Part shown: one piece after another, positions 1 through 8,385 of the stretch
How positions within the stretch are numbered: the stretch's first letter is position 1
Layout: each line of letters starts with the position of its first letter
Assembly: GCA_023301645.1 (NCBI GenBank)
Contig: JALZUH010000207.1
Coordinates: forward strand, 1-17,508
Source: Akkermansiaceae bacterium
GTDB taxonomy: Bacteria > Verrucomicrobiota > Verrucomicrobiia > Verrucomicrobiales > Akkermansiaceae
DNA: 17,508 nt
Direction of reading: 5' to 3'
Program-made: the position numbers and the translations under genes
Notes under the pieces: model-generated
The model's input: the letters and a program-made list of their open reading frames with translations, nothing else
What the model was told of the DNA's origin: nothing
Database searches by the model: none

Positions 1-249
1 CGTGCAAGTCCATTCGGCCTTCAGCAATTTCCTACTCTTTGAGGCATCTATCCATAAGCCCCAGTCCACTTGATACCACTTTTTCTTACCCCCGCGCCTC
101 TCATGCAAACGTGCTAGTGGTGCCAAGTCAATATTGCCCAGTGTTACTAGCTTCAAGACAAGGTATCCAGTCACGTAGCTCAGGCCGCAGACCACAACCT
201 CCATGATCGGGCGGAGTATCACTTCTCCAACTATTTCACCAAGAGGCAT
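1..249 (-). CDS. Hypothetical membrane-associated protein, 3' end cut by the window
   Basis: This reading frame starts with ATG at 249 on the minus strand and runs open through 83 codons to the window edge, so its C-terminus is not visible. The protein begins MPLGEIVGEVILRP and has one hydrophobic stretch at about residues 10-37, followed by a basic part (HERRGGKKKW) and a WGLWID segment. This resembles a loose group of small uncharacterised membrane proteins that begin MPLGE..., but I assign no function. It is the last of four same-strand small membrane-protein genes, with about 70 bases between it and the next gene upstream. No Shine-Dalgarno sequence is evident. Confidence 0.5.
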   Translation of the reverse strand, partial: MPLGEIVGEVILRPIMEVVVCGLSYVTGYLVLKLVTLGNIDLAPLARLHERRGGKKKWYQVDWGLWIDASKSRKLLKAEWTCT

Positions 250-318
250 GTTATTTCTGGCAAGTTGATACGTATTAGCCCGTGCGTAGGAAATGACACC
301 TGACTACATACACCCCAT

Positions 319-615
319 TTACTGATCACTTTTTCGGTTTTGCCTCTGAATCGTCAGCTTCCCAGCAACCGTATCTTCAAGTCTTTTACCTCTGAGCCAT
401 AGTCGGAAGGCTCCTGGCCATACGATCACCCAAAGAAAGGAAAAGATCATAGGGAAGACCAATATGAGTATAAGATGATGTCTGTATGTTTCTGAGATTT
501 TCAAACAATCCTTATGAACACGGATGAAGGTCGCGATCACAAGAAACATATAGACAAACGAACTGACGACTTCTCCTAAGCCGAGCCCTCTGATGAGGAT
601 GTAATGCAGTATCAT
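319..615 (-). CDS. Hypothetical small membrane protein (98 aa)
   Basis: The frame runs from ATG at 615 to TAA at 319-321. The predicted protein has two likely membrane helices, at about residues 8-31 (rich in V, F, I, L and M) and about 46-70 (HHLILILVFPMIFSFLWVIV). A basic C-terminal tail ends in RQNRKSDQ. It starts only 11 bases after the stop of the SdpI-family gene upstream, so the two are probably co-transcribed. I do not recognise the family and infer no function beyond a membrane location. Coding status is supported by the tight spacing and the membrane-protein composition, not by a recognised domain. Confidence 0.5.
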   Translation of the reverse strand: MILHYILIRGLGLGEVVSSFVYMFLVIATFIRVHKDCLKISETYRHHLILILVFPMIFSFLWVIVWPGAFRLWLRGKRLEDTVAGKLTIQRQNRKSDQ

Positions 616-626
616 GTTTTCTTTAT

Positions 627-989
627 CTATTTGAGTGCGCCTACTTGCTCTACCCTTTTGGTATAACGTCTAGCATAGCTCACATAGAAATAGACCCATA
701 ACGCTATCGAGCCAAAACTAACGGACAAGACGGCGTAAGATAGCTCCGCTATCAGAGGCTCTGGCAAGAAAAGTCCAATCACTCCCCCCAAGATCAAAGG
801 AAAGCTAATCATCCCCAAAGTCATGCCTCCAATCTCATTGAGGTGATACCAAGACTCCTCTGATTTGTAACTATGGCTGCTTCTCATGCCATAAAACCGA
901 TTCATAGGAACTTTACGACGAGCCAAAGGGATAGAGATTATCAATACGAGAAGACCTGAGAGGATAAATGTGATGCTTATAATATTCAT
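627..989 (-). CDS. SdpI-family membrane protein
   Basis: The 120-residue protein has three hydrophobic segments, at about residues 3-22, 56-75 and 80-104. Between the first two lies the signature of the SdpI/YhfL family: VPMNRFYGMRS (residues 27-37), then SEESWYHLNEIGG (about 43-55). Families of this type read (I/V)PxNxxYGxR...S...W...N...G. In Bacillus, SdpI is an immunity protein and signal receptor for the SdpC toxin, but most short members have no known role, so a toxin-immunity function here is only a possibility; no toxin gene is seen nearby. The gene begins with ATG at 989 and ends with TAG at 627-629, 11 bases before the next gene on the same strand. Confidence 0.75.
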   Translation of the reverse strand: MNIISITFILSGLLVLIISIPLARRKVPMNRFYGMRSSHSYKSEESWYHLNEIGGMTLGMISFPLILGGVIGLFLPEPLIAELSYAVLSVSFGSIALWVYFYVSYARRYTKRVEQVGALK

Positions 990-1079
990 GTTGTTAGTGG
1001 AACGTCGAAGAGCTGGTATCGGCTAATGAGAGCAGGTTTGACGAAAGGGCTTAGAGGTTAAAATGGTGAATAAATTAAA

Positions 1080-1595
1080 CTACTCAGTAGATAGTCGATT
1101 ACCAGTCGTATCTTTTTCTCTGTTTGTTACTCTCTGTATAATCATTTTCAAAACAGTAAATAATACAAACCAAAAGCTATTATATAAGGGTGAAACTATC
1201 GCTGCGGTAATAGGGGCAAATGTTCTTCCTGTATCATGAGTTAGCCGATCCATTGCTTTTTCCATCTCCGGGGTGATTTCTTCACCTGAAAACATGCCAT
1301 CACTATTATAATCATATTTGTTTAATTCATACTGATAATGCCGACCCATTGACCAAACTGATAGAACGATAAGAGCATAACTTAAGATTACACTTATTAT
1401 AAAATATACTATCCAATTAGGCTCTTCTGTTCGTGTTTTAATGAATAATCGTATTCCGAAAAATAGAGGTGCCGAAAAGAAAGCAAACATGAATATAAAG
1501 CTATTGATTTCACCCATGAAAGGTAACGGTATCGTTATCCCTATGATAGCTATGCTAACTATATAGGGCTTACTTCGAATTTTGATCTTAGTCAT
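1080..1595 (-). CDS. Hypothetical membrane protein with an EF-hand calcium-binding loop
   Basis: The 171-residue frame starts with ATG at 1595. It has hydrophobic segments at about residues 11-27, 32-52 and 61-82, and another at about 127-152. Between the third and fourth lies a near-perfect 12-residue EF-hand loop, DYNSDGMFSGEE (95-106), with Asp1, Asn3, Asp5, Gly6, a hydrophobic residue at 8, Ser9 and Glu12. EF-hand loops of this kind bind calcium, so a calcium-sensing or calcium-stabilised loop between membrane helices is the natural inference. Its DNA is visibly AT-richer than rpsA or the metabolic genes, which may indicate acquisition by transfer. I do not recognise the full-length family. 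Confidence 0.6.
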   Translation of the reverse strand: MTKIKIRSKPYIVSIAIIGITIPLPFMGEINSFIFMFAFFSAPLFFGIRLFIKTRTEEPNWIVYFIISVILSYALIVLSVWSMGRHYQYELNKYDYNSDGMFSGEEITPEMEKAMDRLTHDTGRTFAPITAAIVSPLYNSFWFVLFTVLKMIIQRVTNREKDTTGNRLSTE

Positions 1596-1813
1596 ATCGA
1601 CAATGTATGCAGACCAATGTGAACTCTTAATGAACCTTCTGTGAAAAACAGGCTATTTTTTAAGAGAATAATTTTACTCGCTGATTCTTAATTGATATTC
1701 AGTCAAATCTTGTGAGGCATAGCCCTCCCTAACCTCTGAGCCCCTTCTAGGAACGTTGGTCGAACTAATCACTTAGATAGGCAAATGGCACGTCACGCCT
1801 CACAGAGGCACAA

Positions 1814-1847
1814 GAAAACGCCGCCAGGAGGAATCTCCTGACGGCGT
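1814..1847 (-). terminator. Intrinsic terminator of rpsA
   Basis: An inverted repeat pairs 1819-1830 with 835-846 of the same thousand (1835-1846), giving 12 pairs with one C/A mismatch at 1824/1841, around a GAAT loop. Read on the minus strand it is followed by a short T tract (1815-1818) and sits about 30 bases after the rpsA stop codon. This is the expected form of a rho-independent terminator. Confidence 0.85.
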
Positions 1848-1877
1848 GATGATTGATTCAATCGCTGTAAGCTGGGC

Positions 1878-3572
1878 TTACTTGTCTCCTGGTGTCCACT
1901 CTTCAGAGGAGTCACCTGATGATGCGAGATTGAAGGCGTGCTCGAGACCAACGAGGTCACCAGTCGGACGAAGTGTCTCGAAGCTGGCTGACTCTTTCTC
2001 AAGCTGCTCAGGGTCGTAGTTAACTGCCTTGATCGAAAGACCGATACGGCGCTCAACTTTGTCTACCTTGATAACACGAGCTTCGATATCGTCACCTACT
2101 TTGATGACGTCCTTGACCTTCTCCACGTGCTCTTCACTTAGCTGTGAGATGTGGATGAGGCCGTCGATGTCGTTCTCTAGGTTAACGAATGCACCGAAGC
2201 TAGCAATCTTAGCGACTTGTCCCTTAACGAGATCGCCGACCTTGAAGTTACCTTCGATTTCTGACCATGGATCACCGTCAAGCTGCTTGACACCGAGGGA
2301 AACACGCTGGTTGTCCTTGTCGATGCTGAGGACGATAGCTTCCACTTCGTCGCCCTTCTTGATGACTTCGCTTGGGTGGTTGATCTTGCGTGTCCATGAG
2401 AGGTCGGATACGTGGATCATTCCGTCGATGCCTTCTTCCATTCCTAGGAATGCGCCATAAGGAGTGAGGTTGCGCACCTCGCCTTTGACAGTGGCACCAA
2501 TTGGGTATTTGGCTTCGAGCTCGTCCCATGGATTTGACTCCAGCTGGCGAACACCGAGTGAGATCTTCTGCTCTTCGATGCTGATGCCGAGGACGACTGC
2601 TGTGATTTCTTGGTCAAGCTCAAGCACGTCTGAAGGACGGTTGATGCGCTTCACCCATGAAAGCTCAGATACGTGAACGAGACCTTCTACGCCGCTTTCC
2701 ATTTCGATGAATGCACCGTATGGAAGGAGCTTAGTGACCTTACCTTTGACCTCTGTGCCAATAGCGTAACGTGCTTCGATGTCTTCCCATGGATTGTCTT
2801 CCATCTGCTTGAGACCGAGTGATACACGCTCCTTCTCACGATCAACGTCGAGGATAAGAACCTCGAGTGTCTGACCGATGTGGAGTAGTGCACTTGGGTG
2901 ACTGATGCGTCCCCAGCTCATGTCTGTAACGTGAAGTAGTCCGTCCATGCCCTGTAGGTCAACAAAGGCACCGAAGTCGGTGATGTTCTTGACCTGACCT
3001 TCGACCTTGTCGCCGATCTTGACACTCTGTAGGAAGAGTTGACGCTGCTCTGCGCGCTCGCTTTCGATTACCTCACGGCGTGAAAGAACGATGTTCTTAC
3101 GCTCGTCGTTAACCTTGACGATTTTAAATTCGTATACCTTACCGATGTATTCGTTAAGATCTTTTGGTGGGATGATGTCCACTTGTGATCCCGGTAGGAA
3201 TGCTTCAACACCGACGTTGACCATAAGTCCACCTTTGACAGCGCTCTTGATCTTGCCTTTGACGAGTCCACCGTCGTGGTAAACACCAACGATTTTCTCC
3301 CAGTTCTTACGGTGTGCGGCTTTCTCCTTGGATAGCACAACCATTCCTTCGTCGTTCTCGAGTTTCATGAGAAGCACTTCTACTTCGTCACCTTCTTCGA
3401 TTTCTTCGTCCTCAAATTCTGAGGTAGGAATAGCACCCTCGGACTTGTATCCGATGTCCACGAGGACAACTTGGGGTTTGATAGCGATGATGGTTCCGTT
3501 TACTACGGAGCCTTCTTCAAATAAGCGGAACTTTGAGTCGATCAAAGATTCCAATTCTGCTGTAGCAGTCAT
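1878..3572 (-). CDS. rpsA: 30S ribosomal protein S1
   Basis: This 564-residue protein has six S1/OB-fold RNA-binding domains, at about residues 20-84, 101-166, 186-255, 271-341, 358-428 and 445-514. Domains 3-6 show the repeated pattern GxV...FGAF or YGAF...GLxHxS. This matches the six-domain S1 of Gram-negative bacteria (557 residues in E. coli), which helps load mRNA onto the 30S subunit. I chose ATG at 3572 (MTATAELESL); an in-frame ATG 28 codons further upstream would add an unrelated, Asn/Lys-rich extension. The sequence before the start is A-rich with no Shine-Dalgarno tract. The C-terminal tail (515-564) is acidic and Ser-rich. A terminator follows directly. Confidence 0.97.
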   Translation of the reverse strand: MTATAELESLIDSKFRLFEEGSVVNGTIIAIKPQVVLVDIGYKSEGAIPTSEFEDEEIEEGDEVEVLLMKLENDEGMVVLSKEKAAHRKNWEKIVGVYHDGGLVKGKIKSAVKGGLMVNVGVEAFLPGSQVDIIPPKDLNEYIGKVYEFKIVKVNDERKNIVLSRREVIESERAEQRQLFLQSVKIGDKVEGQVKNITDFGAFVDLQGMDGLLHVTDMSWGRISHPSALLHIGQTLEVLILDVDREKERVSLGLKQMEDNPWEDIEARYAIGTEVKGKVTKLLPYGAFIEMESGVEGLVHVSELSWVKRINRPSDVLELDQEITAVVLGISIEEQKISLGVRQLESNPWDELEAKYPIGATVKGEVRNLTPYGAFLGMEEGIDGMIHVSDLSWTRKINHPSEVIKKGDEVEAIVLSIDKDNQRVSLGVKQLDGDPWSEIEGNFKVGDLVKGQVAKIASFGAFVNLENDIDGLIHISQLSEEHVEKVKDVIKVGDDIEARVIKVDKVERRIGLSIKAVNYDPEQLEKESASFETLRPTGDLVGLEHAFNLASSGDSSEEWTPGDK

Positions 3573-3727
3573 TTGTTTGTTAGTTTTTAGGTTAGTTTGG
3601 TTTAACTTCTTTCCATTTTCTTCCCTGCTACACTGGATGTTTATCCAGATCCACATGGAAGCGTTACCCCATTATGCGTTGCGGTGATGGGGAGCTGAAC
3701 CGCAGCGCGAAAGAAAATCAGATCGGC

Positions 3728-3755
3728 AAAATAATGAAAACGTCGCACTTAGCAA
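3728..3755 (-). promoter_or_regulatory. Possible rpsA promoter
   Basis: On the minus strand, TTGCTA (3755-3750) and TATTTT (3733-3728) are separated by 16 bases and lie about 155 bases before the rpsA start. The match to sigma70-type elements is moderate. Between it and the gene, CCCCAT (3667-3672) can pair with ATGGGG (3687-3692) in the leader. S1 is autoregulated through its leader in E. coli; whether this hairpin plays such a part is unknown. Confidence 0.3.
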
Positions 3756-3773
3756 GAAGAATGCGGCAAAAAC

Positions 3774-5648
3774 CTAGGAATTAAGCCCTCTGGAGGTCAC
3801 TTTTTTGAGAAATGTCATCCGAATGCGGATTTCGACACCTTGTGGGTGCCTTTTTTCGACGGCATCGCGTAGTGCGGAGGTGACTTCTGCATCGGGGAAA
3901 GCAGGGCCTTCGAGGTGAATTTCGAGGTAATTTTCACCCTGTAGCTGCTTGATGGTCTTCACCGAGATGACGCGGTATTGGTCACGGTCGAGGGCATTGG
4001 CTAGCTCTCTTTCGATCGGTGCTGAACGCGAGAGCTTACTGAGGAGCACGGATGCGAGTGGCACGAAGAGTCCAGCGCAAACAAGGGTGAGTATGATGAT
4101 GAGTCGGCGCGCCCAGAGGTGCTCTGAGGATTTCTTCCCTCGGATACCTGCGAGGAAGAAGTTCATACCAGAGCCGAGCACAATGGCGACAACGTTCGTG
4201 CCGAAGAGCAGTCCCGCTCCTCGGGCTACGGCGTGCTCACCGAGAGCTAGGCAGATGCCTGTCGTGGCAATGGGCGGGACGAGTGCTGCTGCAATGGCAA
4301 CCCCCGCTAAGGCACTACTGAGCGATGGTCGAGCAAGGCAGTATGAGGCAGCTATACCTGAGATAAATGCGACTCCTAGATCAAGTGGCGTCGGCTCTCC
4401 TCTGGCAAGGAGCTCACCAGTGAGACTGAGACCTAGTGCGCGGGCGATGAATCCTAGGATGAGCCCGATAAAGAGAGCGCTGAAGAAGCCTAGTAGCACA
4501 GCTTTCTGCGACTGCTTCCACAGTGGGAGATTACCCTGCACCACAGCCAGTCCGCCACCGAGTAGTGGGGTCATCAATGGGGCTACGAGCATGGCTCCGA
4601 TGACGACTGCCGCACTGTCTGCGAGTAGACCTAGTCCTGCTATGGCGGTGGCTAGGATCATCAAGGCTGCGAAGTCGAAGCTCCAGCGAGCCTTCCCTTC
4701 TATCTCGGTAAATAACTGGATGCGCTCATCACGATCGAGCTGAGGCACTGTAAGACTGAGTGAGGTTTCAAATCGCTCGCGCAGTCGATGGCCAACGGGT
4801 CGGGCAGCGCGGATCACGCCTATCGACATACCGTCTTCTCCTTGGATGAGCTTTTCGGGGACGGTGCCGAAGAGCTTCCTACGGAGTGTTCCCGCGTCGG
4901 TGTTTCCGATCAGAAGTAGTCCGTAGTCACCTGTGTGAAGCTCCTCAGCAATAGCTTCTGATACACTACTTGATATAGCTACTTTCTGTGAGATATCGTC
5001 GCTGGCGACCTTGGCGCGCTGTAGGGTGCGGCGCAGTGACTCGTAGCCGACTTCAGTAGCTAGGGTGTCGGTGTCAGCGTGGACATAGAAGGCGGTCGCC
5101 TCTCGGCCTGCGATCTTCGATGATAGCTGCAGGGCGAAGCGCGAGTGCTTCCCTCCAGCACATGGCACGAGTATCCCTCGTGGCATGGCTTCATCTGCTA
5201 GTAGTGAGGCTAGTCTAAGAACGAGGACATTACTGTGGGCTTGGTCGAGTAGCTCCTGAGCGAGTTTACCAGCGTTTGATTCGTTTTTCTCAGAGACATG
5301 GCGCCCTACGATGAGTAGACTTGGCGAGAGCTTTCGCTCTACGGACAGGGTGGTAAGGTGGCGGCTTTTGGTATGTGCTCTGCAGAGCTTCACCTCGAGG
5401 TCGCCGCTTTCAGCGAGTGCGTCAGAGATCACATCCCATTCTGCGTCTTTATCAAGTAGGCCAGCCCCCCACTGCTCCCACTCTAGATCACTCTCGGTGA
5501 GGTGCTCTCTACCGGACTCTAGCCAGAGAATGTGAAGCTTACCTCCTTTACCACCTTCTTTAGTGCTGGTTGCTTCTGCACTTGCGATGCGAAGTGCCCA
5601 TTTGACCATCGCAGCCGCTTCCGGCTTTCTACGTATGACTAATAACAT
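3774..5648 (-). CDS. DUF389-family membrane protein with an N-terminal universal-stress-like region
   Basis: The protein has 624 residues. The first 290 or so are soluble and look like two consecutive universal-stress-protein-like units: a first ending near LLIVGRHVSEKN and VLVLRL, and a second from about PRGILVPCAGGK to GLLLIGNTDAGTLRRKLFGTV. A DUF389 membrane region follows (about 320-530), with the family signature SAAVVIGAMLVAPLMTPLLG, several further helices and LVPPIATTG. A soluble C-terminal domain of about 90 residues ends the protein. The function of DUF389 proteins is not established; transport or stress sensing are only guesses. The ATG at 5648 lies 3 bases after the mutL stop, so the two are probably translated from one message. 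The plus-strand frame opposite it is a shadow. Confidence 0.88.
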   Translation of the reverse strand: MLLVIRRKPEAAAMVKWALRIASAEATSTKEGGKGGKLHILWLESGREHLTESDLEWEQWGAGLLDKDAEWDVISDALAESGDLEVKLCRAHTKSRHLTTLSVERKLSPSLLIVGRHVSEKNESNAGKLAQELLDQAHSNVLVLRLASLLADEAMPRGILVPCAGGKHSRFALQLSSKIAGREATAFYVHADTDTLATEVGYESLRRTLQRAKVASDDISQKVAISSSVSEAIAEELHTGDYGLLLIGNTDAGTLRRKLFGTVPEKLIQGEDGMSIGVIRAARPVGHRLRERFETSLSLTVPQLDRDERIQLFTEIEGKARWSFDFAALMILATAIAGLGLLADSAAVVIGAMLVAPLMTPLLGGGLAVVQGNLPLWKQSQKAVLLGFFSALFIGLILGFIARALGLSLTGELLARGEPTPLDLGVAFISGIAASYCLARPSLSSALAGVAIAAALVPPIATTGICLALGEHAVARGAGLLFGTNVVAIVLGSGMNFFLAGIRGKKSSEHLWARRLIIILTLVCAGLFVPLASVLLSKLSRSAPIERELANALDRDQYRVISVKTIKQLQGENYLEIHLEGPAFPDAEVTSALRDAVEKRHPQGVEIRIRMTFLKKVTSRGLNS

Positions 5649-5651
5649 GGC

Positions 5652-7517
5652 TTATTCTTTACCAAATTTACGGTTTAGCTCGCTCAGTGAGATATGAATG
5701 ATGGTGGGGCGTCCGTCTGGGGTGCAGTAGGGAAGCTCGCAGTCAAACATCGCATCGAGCAAGGACTGAGCATGATCGATACGACACGGCTCCCCTCGCC
5801 CAGCACGCTTAGCAATATTAGCAGCAAAGACTTCGTAGACCATCGACTTACCACGCTTAGCCCCGAGAGTTTCGCTTAGCTCATCGACGAGGCCAATGAG
5901 GAAGGAGCGCACGTCAGAGAGCTGCAAGAAGCTCGGCATACTACTCACCTTCACCGTGCTACCACCAAATGACTCGACGACCATCCCTGCATCTGCGAAG
6001 TGGGCTTCGTGGCGGACAACCATCTCAGCGTCGAGTGCATCGAGCTCTAAAAGCTCTGGAACGAGTAGCCCCTGCGAGGGGACACTACCCGCTTGGTCAA
6101 GTAGGCATTCGTATAGGATACGCTCACGTGCGGCGGCAGGGTCGAGTAAGACGAGGCCTTCTTCCCCCTGCATGAGTAGGTAGCGATCATGCAGTGGCCC
6201 GATGAACTCGAAGCTTGGCTTTTGGATCAGTTCCTCGCCCTCAGGTGTGATGAGCTCTTCCTGCTGCGCCTCACCCTCAGCGTGATTGGGGAAGTTACTG
6301 CTAGGAGCTGGTGAATGACTTGGTAAATCACTCGGCGAGCTATGGCTAGGCCGAGTTTCTGGAATACTTGCTGGGGCTGTATGGGTAAGATCCTCAATGG
6401 CTGGCGAATCTGCAACCGCGAAGTCCTCTGCTAAGACTGAGGCTGGAGTAGTCGAGGCCGCGTAGCTATCTAAGTCAGGTTGTTGATCTAAACGTCCTGT
6501 AGGACTCAAGCCCTGCGGTGATTGTCGTCGCGGTGAGAGCGCTGCCTCTACTGCAGTCGTGATCAGTGTGCGCACATCATGGGGTCGATGAAATCTGACT
6601 TCCTTTTTGGCGGGGTGGACATTCACGTCGACGAGGGTCGGGTTCATTTCTAGCCATAACCACGCTGCGGGGTGGGCGCCATCTGGCACGGAGCCGCGAA
6701 AGCCATCCTTGAGTGCGCGCGAAATCGATGAGTCTTCAATGGGGCGGCCATTAAGGAAGACAAACTGCTGTCTGCGCCCCTTGCGAGCGTATTCAGCGGG
6801 TAGTAGGTAGCCTCGCACGCTCACGCCCTTGCCTATAGAGTCTGGCACTTCGATAAGCTGCCCTGCCGTCTCGGGACTTGATAAGCCTGATATCCGCACT
6901 CGCCAGTCGCTTGTGCCAGCGAGGTCAAAGACCGCTCGCCCGTCCTTGATAAGGGTGAATCTCACTTCGGGGGATGCCAGTGCATGCAGTCTTACTTGGT
7001 GCTCGACGTGTGCTGACTCAGTCGACTCCGTTTTAAGAAACTTCCTACGGGCAGGCACATTGAAAAAAATCTGCTTCACCTCCATCGAGGTGCCTTCAGG
7101 GACACCTGCCTCACGAACGTCCTTCACAATGCCTCCTTCGACAAATACCTCAGTGCCTGCGACACTGCCCTTCTCTCTGGTCGCCATGCGAAACATCGCA
7201 ATACTGGCAATACTTGGCACCGCCTCACCTCGGAAGCCGAGTGTCATCACTGATGCCAAGTCGGCACTCTTGCGCAGCTTACTGGTGGCGTGTCGCTCTA
7301 GTGACATCAGCGCGTCGGCTTTACTCATACCGCAGGCATCATCACTCACACGGATGAGGGCTGAGCCTCCTTTTTGAATTTCTACTCTTACGTGACTAGC
7401 TCCTGCGTCTAGGCTATTCTCCACGAGTTCCTTCACCACACTAGCAGGGCGCTCCACGACTTCACCTGCAGCTACTTGACTGGCGAGAACATCATCGAGA
7501 ATTTGAATTTTAGACAT
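5652..7517 (-). CDS. mutL: DNA mismatch repair protein MutL
   Basis: MutL couples mismatch recognition by MutS to strand removal. I chose ATG at 7517 (MSKIQILDD), where family members begin; the frame stays open 27 codons further upstream without homology. The 621-residue protein has the GHKL ATPase motifs ELVENSLDAGA (30-40), DDACGM (59-64; usually DxGxG, so Ala replaces the first Gly), ATSK (77-80) and GFRGEAVPSI (94-103). A Ser/Pro-rich linker (about 340-450) leads to the C-terminal dimerisation domain. There the endonuclease motif DQHAxxExxxxE appears as DPAAARERILYE (459-470), and the usual CPHGRP appears as CTPDGRP (598-604). This suggests that nicking activity is reduced or lost. The gene is followed directly by the DUF389 gene. 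Confidence 0.95.
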   Translation of the reverse strand: MSKIQILDDVLASQVAAGEVVERPASVVKELVENSLDAGASHVRVEIQKGGSALIRVSDDACGMSKADALMSLERHATSKLRKSADLASVMTLGFRGEAVPSIASIAMFRMATREKGSVAGTEVFVEGGIVKDVREAGVPEGTSMEVKQIFFNVPARRKFLKTESTESAHVEHQVRLHALASPEVRFTLIKDGRAVFDLAGTSDWRVRISGLSSPETAGQLIEVPDSIGKGVSVRGYLLPAEYARKGRRQQFVFLNGRPIEDSSISRALKDGFRGSVPDGAHPAAWLWLEMNPTLVDVNVHPAKKEVRFHRPHDVRTLITTAVEAALSPRRQSPQGLSPTGRLDQQPDLDSYAASTTPASVLAEDFAVADSPAIEDLTHTAPASIPETRPSHSSPSDLPSHSPAPSSNFPNHAEGEAQQEELITPEGEELIQKPSFEFIGPLHDRYLLMQGEEGLVLLDPAAARERILYECLLDQAGSVPSQGLLVPELLELDALDAEMVVRHEAHFADAGMVVESFGGSTVKVSSMPSFLQLSDVRSFLIGLVDELSETLGAKRGKSMVYEVFAANIAKRAGRGEPCRIDHAQSLLDAMFDCELPYCTPDGRPTIIHISLSELNRKFGKE

Positions 7518-7635
7518 AAATGTGTGGCTCATTCCGCTCTGGCTGGTTAGCTTTTCTCCCAGCAGCGGGCTGTGGCAGATCATGACGTGTTCTACCACGA
7601 TGCTGCAATCCTAATTTAAACGACATTTCCTTACC

Positions 7636-8385
7636 GTGGCAAGAACTCCAGACCCTACCTTTCTCGAACGCTTGGACACGAGTAGACCAGCCTACTTTTG
7701 GTGGATGCTCGCCCTAATACTCTCTCTTTGCTTTACCTTCCTCAGCTGGACGCTCTGCTACACGATCTTTAACGAGCCAGAGGTCCCTCGTCATTACGAG
7801 ATCATGAAAAAGCTCGACAGGCTCCCTATCCACACGAATTACGCCTCCAAGGCAAAGCCTAAGCTACCTACTAGTGAGGCGACAACACTGCGAAATCAGT
7901 TTCTCACATTTAGCCCGGATGAGGCAGCAACCATCAATAACAGCATGATGCGTAGCTACCTGACCAACTTCAACGAAAAGACCTTCTCTAGCTACCTCAA
8001 GGGCAGCTTCAAGGTGCTCGACGCTCGCGCGCTAACCAATGAGGACTTCATCACTGAGGGCTTTGCTCTCAAGCTCGAAGCCTATACCCAGCTCGATGAA
8101 TACACCGATCCAGCCCCCTACCCCGTCATTGCTGAGCTGATATTTCCGACCCCTTACTCAGAGTCCTACAAAGGCTTTCACAAGGGAGATATGATCAAGC
8201 TCAATATCACGCCTCACTTTGCGACTATTCTCCATGCCGAGAAGGTGGAGCGTGAAGACGATGATACCATCGTGGTAATCACTGCTGTGAGTCTAGCTTC
8301 TAAGATTCGCCCACCACACGCTGGGCCATTTGACCTGCAACCACCTAATGAGGTCAAGCTAAAGGCAACGATGCCACTGTGGTAG
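7636..8385 (+). CDS. Hypothetical single-pass membrane protein
   Basis: The 249-residue frame opens with GTG at 7636 (first residues ARTPDPTFLERLDTSRPAYF after the initiator). One membrane helix spans about residues 21-44 (WWMLALILSLCFTFLSWTLC), and the rest looks like a soluble extracytoplasmic domain with alternating strands and charged loops. I do not recognise a domain. It is transcribed divergently from mutL, with 118 bases between the starts, and ends head-on with plsC with no base between the two stop codons. The start is uncertain: there is no Shine-Dalgarno tract and no nearby ATG that would keep the helix. Its position as the only plus-strand gene among minus-strand housekeeping genes suggests independent control. 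Confidence 0.7.
   Translation: MARTPDPTFLERLDTSRPAYFWWMLALILSLCFTFLSWTLCYTIFNEPEVPRHYEIMKKLDRLPIHTNYASKAKPKLPTSEATTLRNQFLTFSPDEAATINNSMMRSYLTNFNEKTFSSYLKGSFKVLDARALTNEDFITEGFALKLEAYTQLDEYTDPAPYPVIAELIFPTPYSESYKGFHKGDMIKLNITPHFATILHAEKVEREDDDTIVVITAVSLASKIRPPHAGPFDLQPPNEVKLKATMPLW

Noticed and set aside
990..1079. Integron attC site between small genes
   Set aside because: No paired core sites of the attC type or matching imperfect palindrome could be found in this gap or the neighbouring ones.
3949..4743. Plus-strand ORF of 264 codons inside the DUF389 gene
   Set aside because: Its Ser/Arg/Ala/Pro-rich composition without domains is typical of an antisense shadow; the opposite strand has clear membrane helices and DUF389 motifs.
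6829..7377. Plus-strand ORF of 182 codons inside mutL
   Set aside because: It is opposite conserved MutL ATPase motifs and has no recognisable features.
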